Below are positions 35,290-44,296 of a stretch of 64,000 nucleotides of DNA, one piece after another. Source of the stretch: Marinobacterium zhoushanense (GTDB lineage: Bacteria; Pseudomonadota; Gammaproteobacteria; Pseudomonadales; Balneatricaceae); the NCBI RefSeq assembly GCF_014641945.1, contig NZ_BMIJ01000009.1:1-64000 (forward strand). The letters run 5' to 3'. The notes beneath the pieces were generated by a model, which made no database searches, was not told the origin of the DNA, and saw only the letters and a program-made list of their open reading frames with translations. Every line of letters starts with the position of its first letter. Position 1 is the first letter of the stretch. The position numbers and the translations under genes were made by a program.

Positions 35290-36501
35290 TCAGTGTCCAG
35301 CGGTATCGAAACGGATAAGAAGGCTCTGCGCTGGCCGCAGGGTATCGCGCAGTAGCTGACGCGCCTGTGCCAGGTTCAGGGTGGTAAGTGTATCGCGAAA
35401 TGCCTTGTGGCTGTCCAGCGGCAGGCGATACAGCGCGACCAGATCGAGCCACTGGCCCGGAGACTCCTGCTCGATGCGCGCCAGCTGCTGCAGCAGGGTA
35501 TCGCGGGTGGTATCGAGCAGGGCCTGATCTAGGTGCCGCGCCAGCTGCTCACCCATCGCGCTCGGATCATCAGGCCAGTTGTGCAGCAGTAAACCGTGGT
35601 AACCGCCGCTGACCAGCGGCTGCCAGAGCCAGCGGTAGTCGGCGTTTGCCGCAAGCGTCCGGGCCAGCAGATGTGAAACCAGCTCGGCACTCAGGCGTTG
35701 CCGCGCCAATTCCACGCCATTGGTGGGGGCGGGGATGGACTGGGCGATCAGTTGCCAACCGGTATCCAGACGGCTGCTGCCGGTGTCAGGTATCAGCAGC
35801 TCGCCGCTCTGCCAGCCGGAACGGTCATAGCGATCGGCCTGGGAGGGGCTGGTGGTTTGCTCGGGGATCTCCACATCGCCGACCAGGATCCAGCGATGAG
35901 GCGGCTGCCAAAGTCTTGAATACGCTGTGCCAATATCGCTGCTCGGTTCCAGCTGTTGGCCAAAGGCGGCCAGCAGGCGATCCTCGGCGGGCTGGCTCTG
36001 CAGATAGCGTTCAGCGCGCAGGCGCCGGGTCAGTGCCGGCCAGTCAAGCGCCGGCAGTGGCGCCAGCAGACTCAGCAACTGCTGCTGTTGAACCGGCTTA
36101 GGTTGGGCCTGCATCCGTAGCCTGAGCGCCAGGTAACTGCCGCTCCTGTGCAGGTCGGCGCGCCACTGCTGCTGGTCCAGCCAGGTCTGCGCCGCGTCGA
36201 GACGCGTGCGAAGTGCCCGTTCGACCGCCTGATCCTGCACCCAGCCCTCATCACTAAGCGCATTGGTTGAGGGCAGGATCAGCGTCAACCGGTATCCCGG
36301 CTCGGTATTGGGCAGCAGATACCCGCTGTCGTTCTGCCAGCTCAGCTGGTCCAGCGGTGACTGCGTTTGGCCGCTGCGATGCAGAACCAGGATAACGATC
36401 GGTAATATCCAGATAAGAATCAGCAGGTATCGTCGGTTGAACAACGGCTGGTGTCGGACTTTGACCAAAGCTTTATGCGTCCTTCGCTTAAGTAACGGCA
36501 A
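35290..36501 (-). CDS. M16 peptidase-like protein, membrane-anchored and probably inactive
   Basis: This 403-residue protein has a basic N-terminus, one membrane helix (about residues 24-42, YLLILIWILPIVILVL) and a large soluble part. In pseudomonads the place between rsmD and ftsY is held by M16 zinc peptidases, and several blocks here (LARQRLSAELVSHLLAR, the arm ending ARQLLRDTLRPAQSLLIRFD) resemble M16 folds. The zinc motif HxxEH is absent, so if it is an M16 member it has lost catalysis. The assignment rests on position and weak similarity. Four bases separate it from rsmD. Confidence 0.5.
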   Translation of the reverse strand: MPLLKRRTHKALVKVRHQPLFNRRYLLILIWILPIVILVLHRSGQTQSPLDQLSWQNDSGYLLPNTEPGYRLTLILPSTNALSDEGWVQDQAVERALRTRLDAAQTWLDQQQWRADLHRSGSYLALRLRMQAQPKPVQQQQLLSLLAPLPALDWPALTRRLRAERYLQSQPAEDRLLAAFGQQLEPSSDIGTAYSRLWQPPHRWILVGDVEIPEQTTSPSQADRYDRSGWQSGELLIPDTGSSRLDTGWQLIAQSIPAPTNGVELARQRLSAELVSHLLARTLAANADYRWLWQPLVSGGYHGLLLHNWPDDPSAMGEQLARHLDQALLDTTRDTLLQQLARIEQESPGQWLDLVALYRLPLDSHKAFRDTLTTLNLAQARQLLRDTLRPAQSLLIRFDTAGH

Positions 36502-36594
36502 CGCTATGGTAAGATAGCGCGCTTTGGAATTTCATTGAATGGGGGCGGTTTCGGTCCAGCTGAACGTCCCTGCTACCCGGATACTACAGAATTT

Positions 36595-38106
36595 ATGGAA
36601 GCACTCTACACCTGGATGCTCGATAACGGGCTGGATCCCAACCTGGTTCCCTATGGGATCGGCGGCTTGGCGTTCGTCATCCTGCTGCTGATCTATGTCT
36701 ACCTGCGTGGTGGCAAAGCCGAGCAGACGCCACCGGCACGCACTGACGAGGTGGAAGCAGAGCAGACAGCGGAACCCCGGATCGAGGTCGAAGCTGAGCA
36801 AACGCTACCTGAAGCGGCCGCCGAAGCCGAGCTGGCAGCCGATGACGCGGCGGTGTCGACCGAGGCCGAAACAGAAGCGGAACTCAAGGCGGCAGTTGTT
36901 GAACAGGCGACGGGCGAGGCTGGTGAGGAGGCTCGCGAGGAGGTGAGCAGCGCCGAGCTGCAGGCTCGGGAACAGGCCGAGGCCGAGCTGCTGGAGCGTG
37001 AACAGGCGCTGGCTGAAGCACAGGCGGCAGAGCAGAGAGCCAAGGAGGAAGCCGCTGCTCTGGCCGCGGCGGAGCAGGCCGAGCGTGAAGCCGCTGAGAA
37101 GGCCGAACAGGAGCGGCGTGCTGCCGAGCAGGCCGCCGCCGAGGCTGCGGCCAGGGTTAAAGCCGAAGCTGACACGGGTGAAGTGCGCAAACAGCGCCTG
37201 TTCGAGCGGATCAAGAGCGGGCTGAGCCGCACCAAGTCGGGTCTGACCGAGCAGCTGGGCAGCCTGTTCCTCGGTGCCAAGGAGATCGACGACGACCTGC
37301 TCGAAGAGATCGAGACCCTGCTGTTGATGGCCGACGTCGGCGTTGAGGCAACCACCGAGATCGTCACCCGGTTGACCGACCGGGTCGAGCGCAAGCAGTT
37401 GAAAGATCCGCAAGCGCTGCGTGAGGCGCTGAAGGAGGAGCTGGCAGACCTGCTCGGCGGTGTCGAACATCCGCTTTGCTTACCCGAGGATAAGACACCG
37501 GCGGTGATCCTGATGGTCGGCGTCAACGGTGTTGGCAAAACCACCACCATCGGCAAGCTGGCCAAGCGTTACCAGAGCGAAGGCAAGTCGGTGATGCTGG
37601 CGGCGGGCGATACCTTCCGTGCCGCGGCGGTGGAGCAGCTGCAGGTCTGGGGCGAGCGCAACAATGTGCCGGTGGTGGCGCAACATACCGGTGCCGATTC
37701 TGCTTCGGTGCTGTTCGATGCGCTGCAGTCAGCCAAGGCCAAAGGCGTGGATGTGCTGATCGCGGATACCGCCGGACGCCTGCAGAACAAGGACAACCTT
37801 ATGCAGGAGCTGCAGAAGGTGGTTCGGGTGATGCAGAAGATCGACCCGAGTGCGCCGCACGAGGTGATGCTGGTGCTTGATGCCGGCACCGGGCAGAATG
37901 CGATCAGTCAGGCCAAGCAGTTCAAGGAAGCGGTGGGCGTCAGCGGCATTACCCTGACCAAGCTGGACGGTACCGCCAAGGGCGGCATCATCTTCGCCAT
38001 CGCCAAGCAGTTCGGTCTGCCGATCCGCTTTATCGGCGTCGGCGAGCAGGTGGATGACCTGCGCCCCTTCGACGCCAACGAGTTCGTCCAGGCACTGTTC
38101 GACTAA
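36595..38106 (+). CDS. ftsY: signal recognition particle receptor FtsY, with N-terminal membrane helix
   Basis: FtsY is the GTPase receptor that receives ribosomes from the signal recognition particle at the inner membrane. The 503-residue product has an unusual membrane-like helix at about residues 18-40 (PYGIGGLAFVILLLIYVYLR), then a long Glu/Ala-rich A domain (about 45-215). The NG domain follows, with GVNGVGKTTTIGKLA, DTFRAAAVEQL, DTAGRLQNK and TKLDGTAKGG. I start at the ATG at 36595; a TTG at 36535 adds 20 residues with no support. It is the first gene of ftsY-ftsE-ftsX. Confidence 0.95.
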   Translation: MEALYTWMLDNGLDPNLVPYGIGGLAFVILLLIYVYLRGGKAEQTPPARTDEVEAEQTAEPRIEVEAEQTLPEAAAEAELAADDAAVSTEAETEAELKAAVVEQATGEAGEEAREEVSSAELQAREQAEAELLEREQALAEAQAAEQRAKEEAAALAAAEQAEREAAEKAEQERRAAEQAAAEAAARVKAEADTGEVRKQRLFERIKSGLSRTKSGLTEQLGSLFLGAKEIDDDLLEEIETLLLMADVGVEATTEIVTRLTDRVERKQLKDPQALREALKEELADLLGGVEHPLCLPEDKTPAVILMVGVNGVGKTTTIGKLAKRYQSEGKSVMLAAGDTFRAAAVEQLQVWGERNNVPVVAQHTGADSASVLFDALQSAKAKGVDVLIADTAGRLQNKDNLMQELQKVVRVMQKIDPSAPHEVMLVLDAGTGQNAISQAKQFKEAVGVSGITLTKLDGTAKGGIIFAIAKQFGLPIRFIGVGEQVDDLRPFDANEFVQALFD

Positions 38107-38131
38107 CAGATCTGATCGACCAAGAGCATCT

Positions 38132-38800
38132 ATGACCGCGATCCGCTTTAGCAACGTCGGCAAGCGCTACCCCAACGGCCATGATGCGCTGGTGGGGTTG
38201 AACTTTACCCTGGAGTCGGGGGAGCTGGCGTTCCTGACCGGCCACTCCGGCGCCGGCAAAAGTACCCTGCTGAAGCTGATCATGCTGATGGAAAGGCCCA
38301 GCCGCGGCGGCGTCTGGGTCGGCGATCGCGACCTGACCAAGCTGCCGCACAAACAGATCCCCTTCCACCGCCGCGAGATCGGTGTGGTGTTCCAGAACCA
38401 CCAGCTGTTGTTCGACCGCAGTGTGTTCGACAACGTGGCGCTGCCGCTGCAGATCTCCGGCTATGATCCGGCTGACGCGGCGCGACGTGTACGGGCGGCG
38501 CTGGACAAGGTGGGCCTGCTGTCGCGGGAGAAGCTGAACCCGATTACGCTGTCCAGCGGTGAGCAGCAGCGAGTCGGTATCGCCCGCGCCATCGTGCACA
38601 AGCCCAAGTTGCTGTTGGCGGATGAGCCCACCGGCAACCTGGACCCGGATCTGTCCGAGGACATCATGCACCTGTTCGAGCAGTTCAACCGCATCGGCAC
38701 CACCGTGTTGATCGCCAGTCACGACCTCAGCTTGATCAACCGCCTGCGGCATCGTGTGTTGCACCTGCAGGGCGGAAGGTTGGTGGCCGATGGCTACTGA
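38132..38800 (+). CDS. ftsE: cell division ATP-binding protein FtsE
   Basis: FtsE is the cytosolic ATPase of the FtsEX complex, which links the division ring to activation of EnvC. The 222-residue protein has Walker A (GHSGAGKST), the ABC signature LSSGEQQRVGIARA and Walker B LLLADEPTGNLD. The start at 38132 is preferred over in-frame upstream codons that lie inside ftsY. It overlaps ftsX by 11 bases. Confidence 0.96.
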   Translation: MTAIRFSNVGKRYPNGHDALVGLNFTLESGELAFLTGHSGAGKSTLLKLIMLMERPSRGGVWVGDRDLTKLPHKQIPFHRREIGVVFQNHQLLFDRSVFDNVALPLQISGYDPADAARRVRAALDKVGLLSREKLNPITLSSGEQQRVGIARAIVHKPKLLLADEPTGNLDPDLSEDIMHLFEQFNRIGTTVLIASHDLSLINRLRHRVLHLQGGRLVADGY

Positions 38801-39812
38801 GCCGCGTCAGCACCAGGGGGCCAGCCGTCGCGCGGAGTCGCCTCGTCGCAGTGATGCCCCCCGCCGCGGCGCCGAACAACATCGGATCGGCTTGGCCGAT
38901 CGCAGTCGTGGCTGGCTGCGTCACCATATCGAAGTGGCGCGCCAGGCATTGCTGCGGCTGTGGAGCACGCCACTGGCGTCGCTGATGACGCTGGCCGTGC
39001 TGGCGATCGCGCTGGCGCTGCCCGGGTTTATTTTCACCGCGCTGAAGAACGTGGATCAGCTCACCGCGGGGTTGGATACCGATCCGCACATTTCGCTCTA
39101 TCTCGATGTGTCGTTGAGTGACGAGCGTATCGACAGCTTCAGTCGCGAATTGCTGTTGCGCGACGACCTGGCATCGGTGGAGCTGATCAGCCGCGACAAG
39201 GGGCTGGAGGACTTCAAGGCCTACACTCGCTTCGACGACCTGCTCGAGTTTTTCGATAGCAACCCGTTACCTGCCGTCATTACCCTGATTCCACGTCACG
39301 ACGACCCGGCCCAGTTGCAGGTTTTGCAGCAGAAGCTGGCGGCGCTGCCGGAAGTCGAGGAAGCACGGCTCGATCTGGAGTGGGTACGCCGGCTGGGGGC
39401 GTTTATGGCGCTGGCCGAACGCAGTGCCTGGGTGCTAGGCGGCCTGCTGGCGCTGACGGTGCTGCTGGTGGTGGGTAACACGGTGCGGATGACCATAGAG
39501 AGCCGCCGCGATGAGATCCTGGTCAGCAAAATGGTCGGCGCTACCGATGCCTGGGTACGTCGGCCCTTTCTGTATAGCGGAGTCTGGTTCGGCGCCTTTG
39601 GGGCCCTGCTGGCCTGGTTGCTTGCGCAACTGGCATTGGCGTTGATCTCAGAGCCGGTGCAAGCGCTGGCCGCGCTGTATCTGAACGGCTATGTTGTACA
39701 GGGTCTGGGCCCGGTCGAATCACTGGCGCTACTGTTGATCGGTATCCTGCTTGGACTGGGCGGGGCCTGGCTTGCGGTGGGGCGCCATCTGCGTGATATC
39801 GAACCGGGCTAG
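38790..39812 (+). CDS. ftsX: cell division membrane protein FtsX
   Basis: FtsX is the membrane partner of FtsE; its periplasmic loop binds EnvC and controls septal peptidoglycan splitting. The 340-residue protein has a charged, basic N-terminal tail of about 50 residues, a first helix (ASLMTLAVLAIALALPGFIF), a periplasmic domain of about 110 residues, and three more helices near the C-terminus. The start overlaps ftsE (ATG at 38790), giving tight coupling. EnvC, its likely partner, is encoded at 4644-5780. Confidence 0.95.
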   Translation: MATEPRQHQGASRRAESPRRSDAPRRGAEQHRIGLADRSRGWLRHHIEVARQALLRLWSTPLASLMTLAVLAIALALPGFIFTALKNVDQLTAGLDTDPHISLYLDVSLSDERIDSFSRELLLRDDLASVELISRDKGLEDFKAYTRFDDLLEFFDSNPLPAVITLIPRHDDPAQLQVLQQKLAALPEVEEARLDLEWVRRLGAFMALAERSAWVLGGLLALTVLLVVGNTVRMTIESRRDEILVSKMVGATDAWVRRPFLYSGVWFGAFGALLAWLLAQLALALISEPVQALAALYLNGYVVQGLGPVESLALLLIGILLGLGGAWLAVGRHLRDIEPG

Positions 39813-39964
39813 AAAGGCGGGCAGGTGTTGCGTTTTGGCCTGCCAGAGGCTATTTTTTCCGGTCCGAAATAGAATTGCATGGCGTGGGGATGGAACTTTG
39901 GCTCCTCGCCGCCGGTCTTACAACCGGTTTCAAACTGCTGGATGTTTACGAGGTGACTCCTTAA

Positions 39965-40819
<855 letters not shown>

Positions 40820-41030
40820 TCTCCGCAAGGTTGAATAACTGCGTACAAGCCGCTGCAACGATCCGGCCGCGAGGGACTAGATACCCCGGGGCGCGATGGA
40901 GAGTTCAGCGGCTTTGCCGTTTTTATGTGCAGGTAATACGGTATGCCGCGGGCGCACGGATGTGCAGGAGCGGTGATTGCCTCGGCCTCAAGGCGTATAC
41001 TATGCACCCTGTTCGTTTCCGGAGTGGTGG

Positions 41031-41432
41031 ATGTCGGCCCGTCTGATTCTTCTGTGTGCGGCCCTGAGCGGGGCGTTGGCGGTGATGCTGGGTGCTTTTG
41101 CCGCGCATGCGCTGCGCGATATGCTGGAACCGCGCCTGTTGGAGGTGTTCCAGACCGGGGTGACCTACCAGTTTTATCATGTGTTCGCCCTGTTCGGTGT
41201 TGGCTTGCTGCTGCAGCGCTACCCCCTGCGTGCGCTGCGACTCAGCGCCGCTCTATTTGTGCTCGGTATGCTGCTGTTCTGCGGCAGCCTCTATACCCTG
41301 GCACTGACCGGCGGCCACTATTTCGGCATCATCACCCCTATAGGTGGGGTCTCATTGATCGCGGGCTGGCTGGTGCTGGCGTTCGCGATCTCAGGCAAGG
41401 TAAAGCAGAATGCAGATACAGGTGAACGGTGA
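41031..41432 (+). CDS. DUF423 small membrane protein
   Basis: A 133-residue protein with four hydrophobic segments and the DUF423 pattern GALAVMLGAFAAHALRDML...FQTGVTYQFYHVFALFGVGLL. Homologues include E. coli YgdD and Bacillus YwdK, of unknown function. The ATG at 41031 has CCGGAG upstream and a TATACT box about 30 bases before it. Its last 23 bases overlap thiS. Confidence 0.88.
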   Translation: MSARLILLCAALSGALAVMLGAFAAHALRDMLEPRLLEVFQTGVTYQFYHVFALFGVGLLLQRYPLRALRLSAALFVLGMLLFCGSLYTLALTGGHYFGIITPIGGVSLIAGWLVLAFAISGKVKQNADTGER

Positions 41433-41610
41433 GCCTTTTGACGCCGGTGAATGCGTCAATCTTGCTGAACTGGTAAACCGGTTGGGGCTGGCGGGCAAAC
41501 GCATCGCGATCGAGCTGAACATGGAGATCGTCCCGCGCAGCGAACACGACAAAACCGAGCTCAAGGCCGGTGATCGCGTCGAGGTGGTGCACGCCATCGG
41601 TGGTGGCTGA
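41410..41610 (+). CDS. thiS: sulfur-carrier protein ThiS
   Basis: ThiS is a ubiquitin-like protein whose C-terminal thiocarboxylate donates sulfur to the thiazole ring of thiamin. The 66-residue product ends in AIGGG, with the required terminal Gly-Gly, and starts MQIQVNGEPFDAGECVNLAELVNRLGL. It overlaps the DUF423 gene and precedes its partner thiG. The adenylating enzyme ThiF is not in this window. Confidence 0.94.
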   Translation: MQIQVNGEPFDAGECVNLAELVNRLGLAGKRIAIELNMEIVPRSEHDKTELKAGDRVEVVHAIGGG

Positions 41611-41658
41611 GCGCCTGGCGGTAAAGGCTTTCAATCAGAATTTAAGCAGGATCTAGAG

Positions 41659-42453
41659 ATGTCAGAGCAACAGCTGAACGACCCGCTGGTGATCGCCGGC
41701 AAAAGCTACCAATCCCGCCTGCTGGTGGGTACCGGCAAATACAAGGATCTGCAGGAGACCGGTGAGGCGATAGCGGCCAGCGGTGCCGAGATCGTCACCG
41801 TTGCGGTACGCCGCACCAATATCGGTCAGAACCCGGACGAGCCCAACCTGCTCGACGTTATCTCTCCGGACAGGTACACCATCCTGCCCAATACCGCCGG
41901 GTGCTACACCGCGCAGGATGCGGTGCGTACCTGCCGTCTGGCGCGTGAACTGCTCGACGGCCATGATCTGGTCAAGCTTGAAGTGCTGGGTGACCAGAAG
42001 ACCCTCTACCCGAACATCGTCGAGACCCTCTCTGCCGCCGAGACCCTGATCAAGGACGGTTTCAAGGTGATGGTCTACACCAACGACGATCCGATCGTCG
42101 CCAAGCACCTGGAGGAGATGGGCTGCGTGGCGGTGATGCCGCTGGGCTCGCTGATCGGGTCCGGCCTCGGCATCCTCAACCCGCACAATATCCGCCTGAT
42201 AATGGAGGAAGCCCAGGTACCGATCATCGTCGATGCCGGTGTTGGTACTGCTTCCGATGCTGCCGTGGCGATGGAGATGGGCTGTGCCGGGGTGTTGATG
42301 AATACCGCCATCGCCGCCGCTAATCAGCCGGTGCTGATGGCCAGTGCCATGCGCAAGGCGATCGAGGCCGGCCGCGAGGCGTTCCTGGCCGGTCGCATGC
42401 CGCGCAAGGCCTATGCCAGTGCCTCCTCGCCGCTGGTCGGCACTATCGGTTAA
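41659..42453 (+). CDS. thiG: thiazole synthase ThiG
   Basis: ThiG combines deoxyxylulose phosphate, dehydroglycine and ThiS-thiocarboxylate into the thiazole phosphate of thiamin. The 264-residue TIM-barrel protein has VGTGKYKDLQETGEAI, the VKLEVLGDQKTLYPN segment with the Schiff-base lysine, and the phosphate-binding DAGVGTASDAAVAMEMGCAG. AGGATCTAGAG lies before the ATG. It forms the thiS-thiG pair; I found no TPP riboswitch upstream. Confidence 0.96.
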   Translation: MSEQQLNDPLVIAGKSYQSRLLVGTGKYKDLQETGEAIAASGAEIVTVAVRRTNIGQNPDEPNLLDVISPDRYTILPNTAGCYTAQDAVRTCRLARELLDGHDLVKLEVLGDQKTLYPNIVETLSAAETLIKDGFKVMVYTNDDPIVAKHLEEMGCVAVMPLGSLIGSGLGILNPHNIRLIMEEAQVPIIVDAGVGTASDAAVAMEMGCAGVLMNTAIAAANQPVLMASAMRKAIEAGREAFLAGRMPRKAYASASSPLVGTIG

Positions 42454-42480
42454 GCGAAAATCCGGCCGAGTTAAACGAAA

Positions 42481-42502
42481 TTCGGGCGCCGTGGCGCCCG
42501 AA
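42481..42502. terminator. inverted repeat between thiG and trmB
   Basis: TTCGGGCGCC and GGCGCCCGAA are perfectly complementary with only GT between them, so a stem of nine pairs with a four-base loop can form. There is no T run, so it may only weaken read-through from thiG into trmB. Confidence 0.4.
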
Positions 42503-42522
42503 CCTGCTTGAGATAAGAGTAG

Positions 42523-43221
42523 ATGAGCGAAACAGAACAGCAGCGTCCGATGCGTCAGGTGCGCAGCTTTGTGGTCCGCGCGGGACGTATGACCGAAGGG
42601 CAGGAGCGCGCCCTGAAGGAGAACTGGCCGGTCTATGGTCTGGAGCTGGACGGCGGTATGCTCGATTTTTCCAGTCTGTTCGGCGATCAACGTCCGGTGG
42701 TGCTGGAGATCGGCTTCGGTATGGGTGACTCCCTGATCGAGATGGCACGCCTCTCACCGGAGAAGGGATTTATCGGCATCGAGGTGCACCCGCCGGGTGT
42801 TGGCCGCCTGTTGGCACGGGCCCGTGACGAGGGGCTGGAGAACATCCGAGTGTTCTGTGACGATGCGATCGAAGTGCTGGCCCGGTGTATTCCGGATGCC
42901 AGCCTGGACTGCCTGCAGCTGTTTTTCCCCGATCCCTGGCCGAAAAAACGCCATCACAAGCGCCGCATCGTGCAGCCGGAGTTTGCGCAGACGATTCGGC
43001 AAAAGCTGCGCATCGGTGGTACCTTCCATATGGCCACGGACTGGCAGAACTACGCCGAGCATATGATGGAGGTGATGAGCGCGGCAGAGGGTTACCGTAA
43101 CGCTGCTGGCGACGGTGAGTACTCACCTCAGCCGCAGTGGCGACCGGTGACCAAGTTCCAGAAGCGCGGTGAAAACCTCGGTCACGGGGTCTGGGATCTG
43201 ATCTTCGAGCGGGTTGGCTGA
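42523..43221 (+). CDS. trmB: tRNA (guanine-46-N7)-methyltransferase
   Basis: TrmB puts the N7-methyl group on G46 of the tRNA variable loop. The 232-residue protein has the S-adenosylmethionine loop LEIGFGMGDSLIEMA, the FIGIEVHPPGVG motif and the catalytic LQLFFPDPWPKKRHHKRR segment. The thiG-trmB order is frequent in this bacterial group. A long hairpin closes the gene. Confidence 0.96.
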   Translation: MSETEQQRPMRQVRSFVVRAGRMTEGQERALKENWPVYGLELDGGMLDFSSLFGDQRPVVLEIGFGMGDSLIEMARLSPEKGFIGIEVHPPGVGRLLARARDEGLENIRVFCDDAIEVLARCIPDASLDCLQLFFPDPWPKKRHHKRRIVQPEFAQTIRQKLRIGGTFHMATDWQNYAEHMMEVMSAAEGYRNAAGDGEYSPQPQWRPVTKFQKRGENLGHGVWDLIFERVG

Positions 43222-43231
43222 AGAATGCCCG

Positions 43232-43273
43232 CCGATCATGCCGGCTGGGCCTCGGCTCAGCCGGCATGATCGG
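43232..43273. terminator. bidirectional hairpin overlapping the end of the lysR gene
   Basis: CCGATCATGCCGGCTG and CAGCCGGCATGATCGG form a perfect 16-pair stem around a 10-base loop between the convergent trmB and lysR genes. The right arm contains the last codons and stop of the lysR gene. There is no T run, but the stem is very strong. Confidence 0.65.
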
Positions 43274-44159
43274 TGCTGTCGAACTGCGCCACCAGCCACT
43301 GCTTAAGCATACTCGCTTCCGGACTCAGCGGCTGCTGTCGGGGGTGGACCAGAAAATACGCTTTGGACTGCTCGAATCCCTGGTCAAACAGGTCGATCAG
43401 CTCCCCTTTCTCCAGCTCGTCGCGCGCCACCAGCCGATTGCCGAGTACCACGCCCTGGCTGCGTTTGGCCGCGTCGATGCCAAGCAGTAACTGATCGAAA
43501 TGCAGCGAATGTATTCGTTTTCGGGCGCCCGCATCCAGCAGGGTAAAACGCTGCAGCCATTCATCCCAGGACGCATATTGCGAGACCTGTATCAGTACCG
43601 TCCGGGCCAGGTCGTCCGGTTGTCGCAGGTTTAAACGTGAGCGGTAGTCCGGCGAGCACAGCACGCGCAGACTTCCGGCATAGAGCAGCGTGGCGTCGAG
43701 CGCTGGATCCTGACCGTTGAAGTGGCGGATGGCCAGGTCGACCGACTCGCGCACAAAATCGACCGGATGGCTGACCGAATTGATACGCAGGTCGATATCA
43801 GGGTGTTTGGCGATGAAGTCGGCCATACGGGGCGCGAGCCATTTGGCCGCCAGTGCCGGTGTCAGTGACAGGCAGACCGAGCGCCGCGGGGTTACCCTGC
43901 TGGCATGACTCTCCTGCCTGATCTGCTCCAGCGGCGAGGCGATGCGGGCGTAATAGTCCAAGCCCCGCTCCGTTACCCTCAGTTGCCTGACCTCGCGGTA
44001 GAACAGCAGAAAGCCAAGCCACTCCTCTAGCTTTTGCACCTGTTGCGAAACGGCACCGGGACTGACATGCAACTCCCTCGCGGCGAGTTTGAAACTGACG
44101 TGGCGCACGGCGGCCTCAAAAGCGATCAGCGCACGCAGGGGCGGCATCCGTGATCTCAT
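43257..44159 (-). CDS. LysR-type transcriptional regulator (GcvA-like)
   Basis: The 300-residue protein has the LysR winged helix-turn-helix with the GcvA-type start (MPPLRALIAFEAAVRHVSFKLAARELHVSPGAVSQQVQKLEEWLG). The C-terminal effector domain contains SLTPALAAKWLAPRMADFIAKHPDIDLR. It is divergent from an MFS transporter gene across a gap of about 137 bases rich in ATAGT repeats. It most likely controls that transporter and itself. The inducer is unknown. Confidence 0.87.
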   Translation of the reverse strand: MRSRMPPLRALIAFEAAVRHVSFKLAARELHVSPGAVSQQVQKLEEWLGFLLFYREVRQLRVTERGLDYYARIASPLEQIRQESHASRVTPRRSVCLSLTPALAAKWLAPRMADFIAKHPDIDLRINSVSHPVDFVRESVDLAIRHFNGQDPALDATLLYAGSLRVLCSPDYRSRLNLRQPDDLARTVLIQVSQYASWDEWLQRFTLLDAGARKRIHSLHFDQLLLGIDAAKRSQGVVLGNRLVARDELEKGELIDLFDQGFEQSKAYFLVHPRQQPLSPEASMLKQWLVAQFDSTDHAG

Positions 44160-44196
44160 GTCGCTATGAACTCATCTATGGGTAATCGGCTATGAA

Positions 44197-44257
44197 ATAG
44201 TTTAACTATCCTATATCGATAGTAATTATAGTTTGTACAGCATTTATAGTTCAGAAA
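44197..44257. promoter_or_regulatory. inverted ATAGT repeats between lysR and the MFS gene
   Basis: ATAGTT-T-AACTAT (44197-44209) is a symmetric LysR-type T-N11-A site. It is followed by TATCGATA and two further direct ATAGT copies toward the transporter start. A LysR regulator usually binds such a cluster in the shared promoter. The assignment is by pattern and position only. Confidence 0.45.
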
Positions 44258-44296
44258 AAATGCTCTTTTGTGCACGACCTTCCGTTCGAGATATCG

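Noticed and set aside
40820..41658. TPP riboswitch for thiS-thiG
   Set aside because: thiS starts inside the DUF423 gene and no thi-box motif was recognised upstream.
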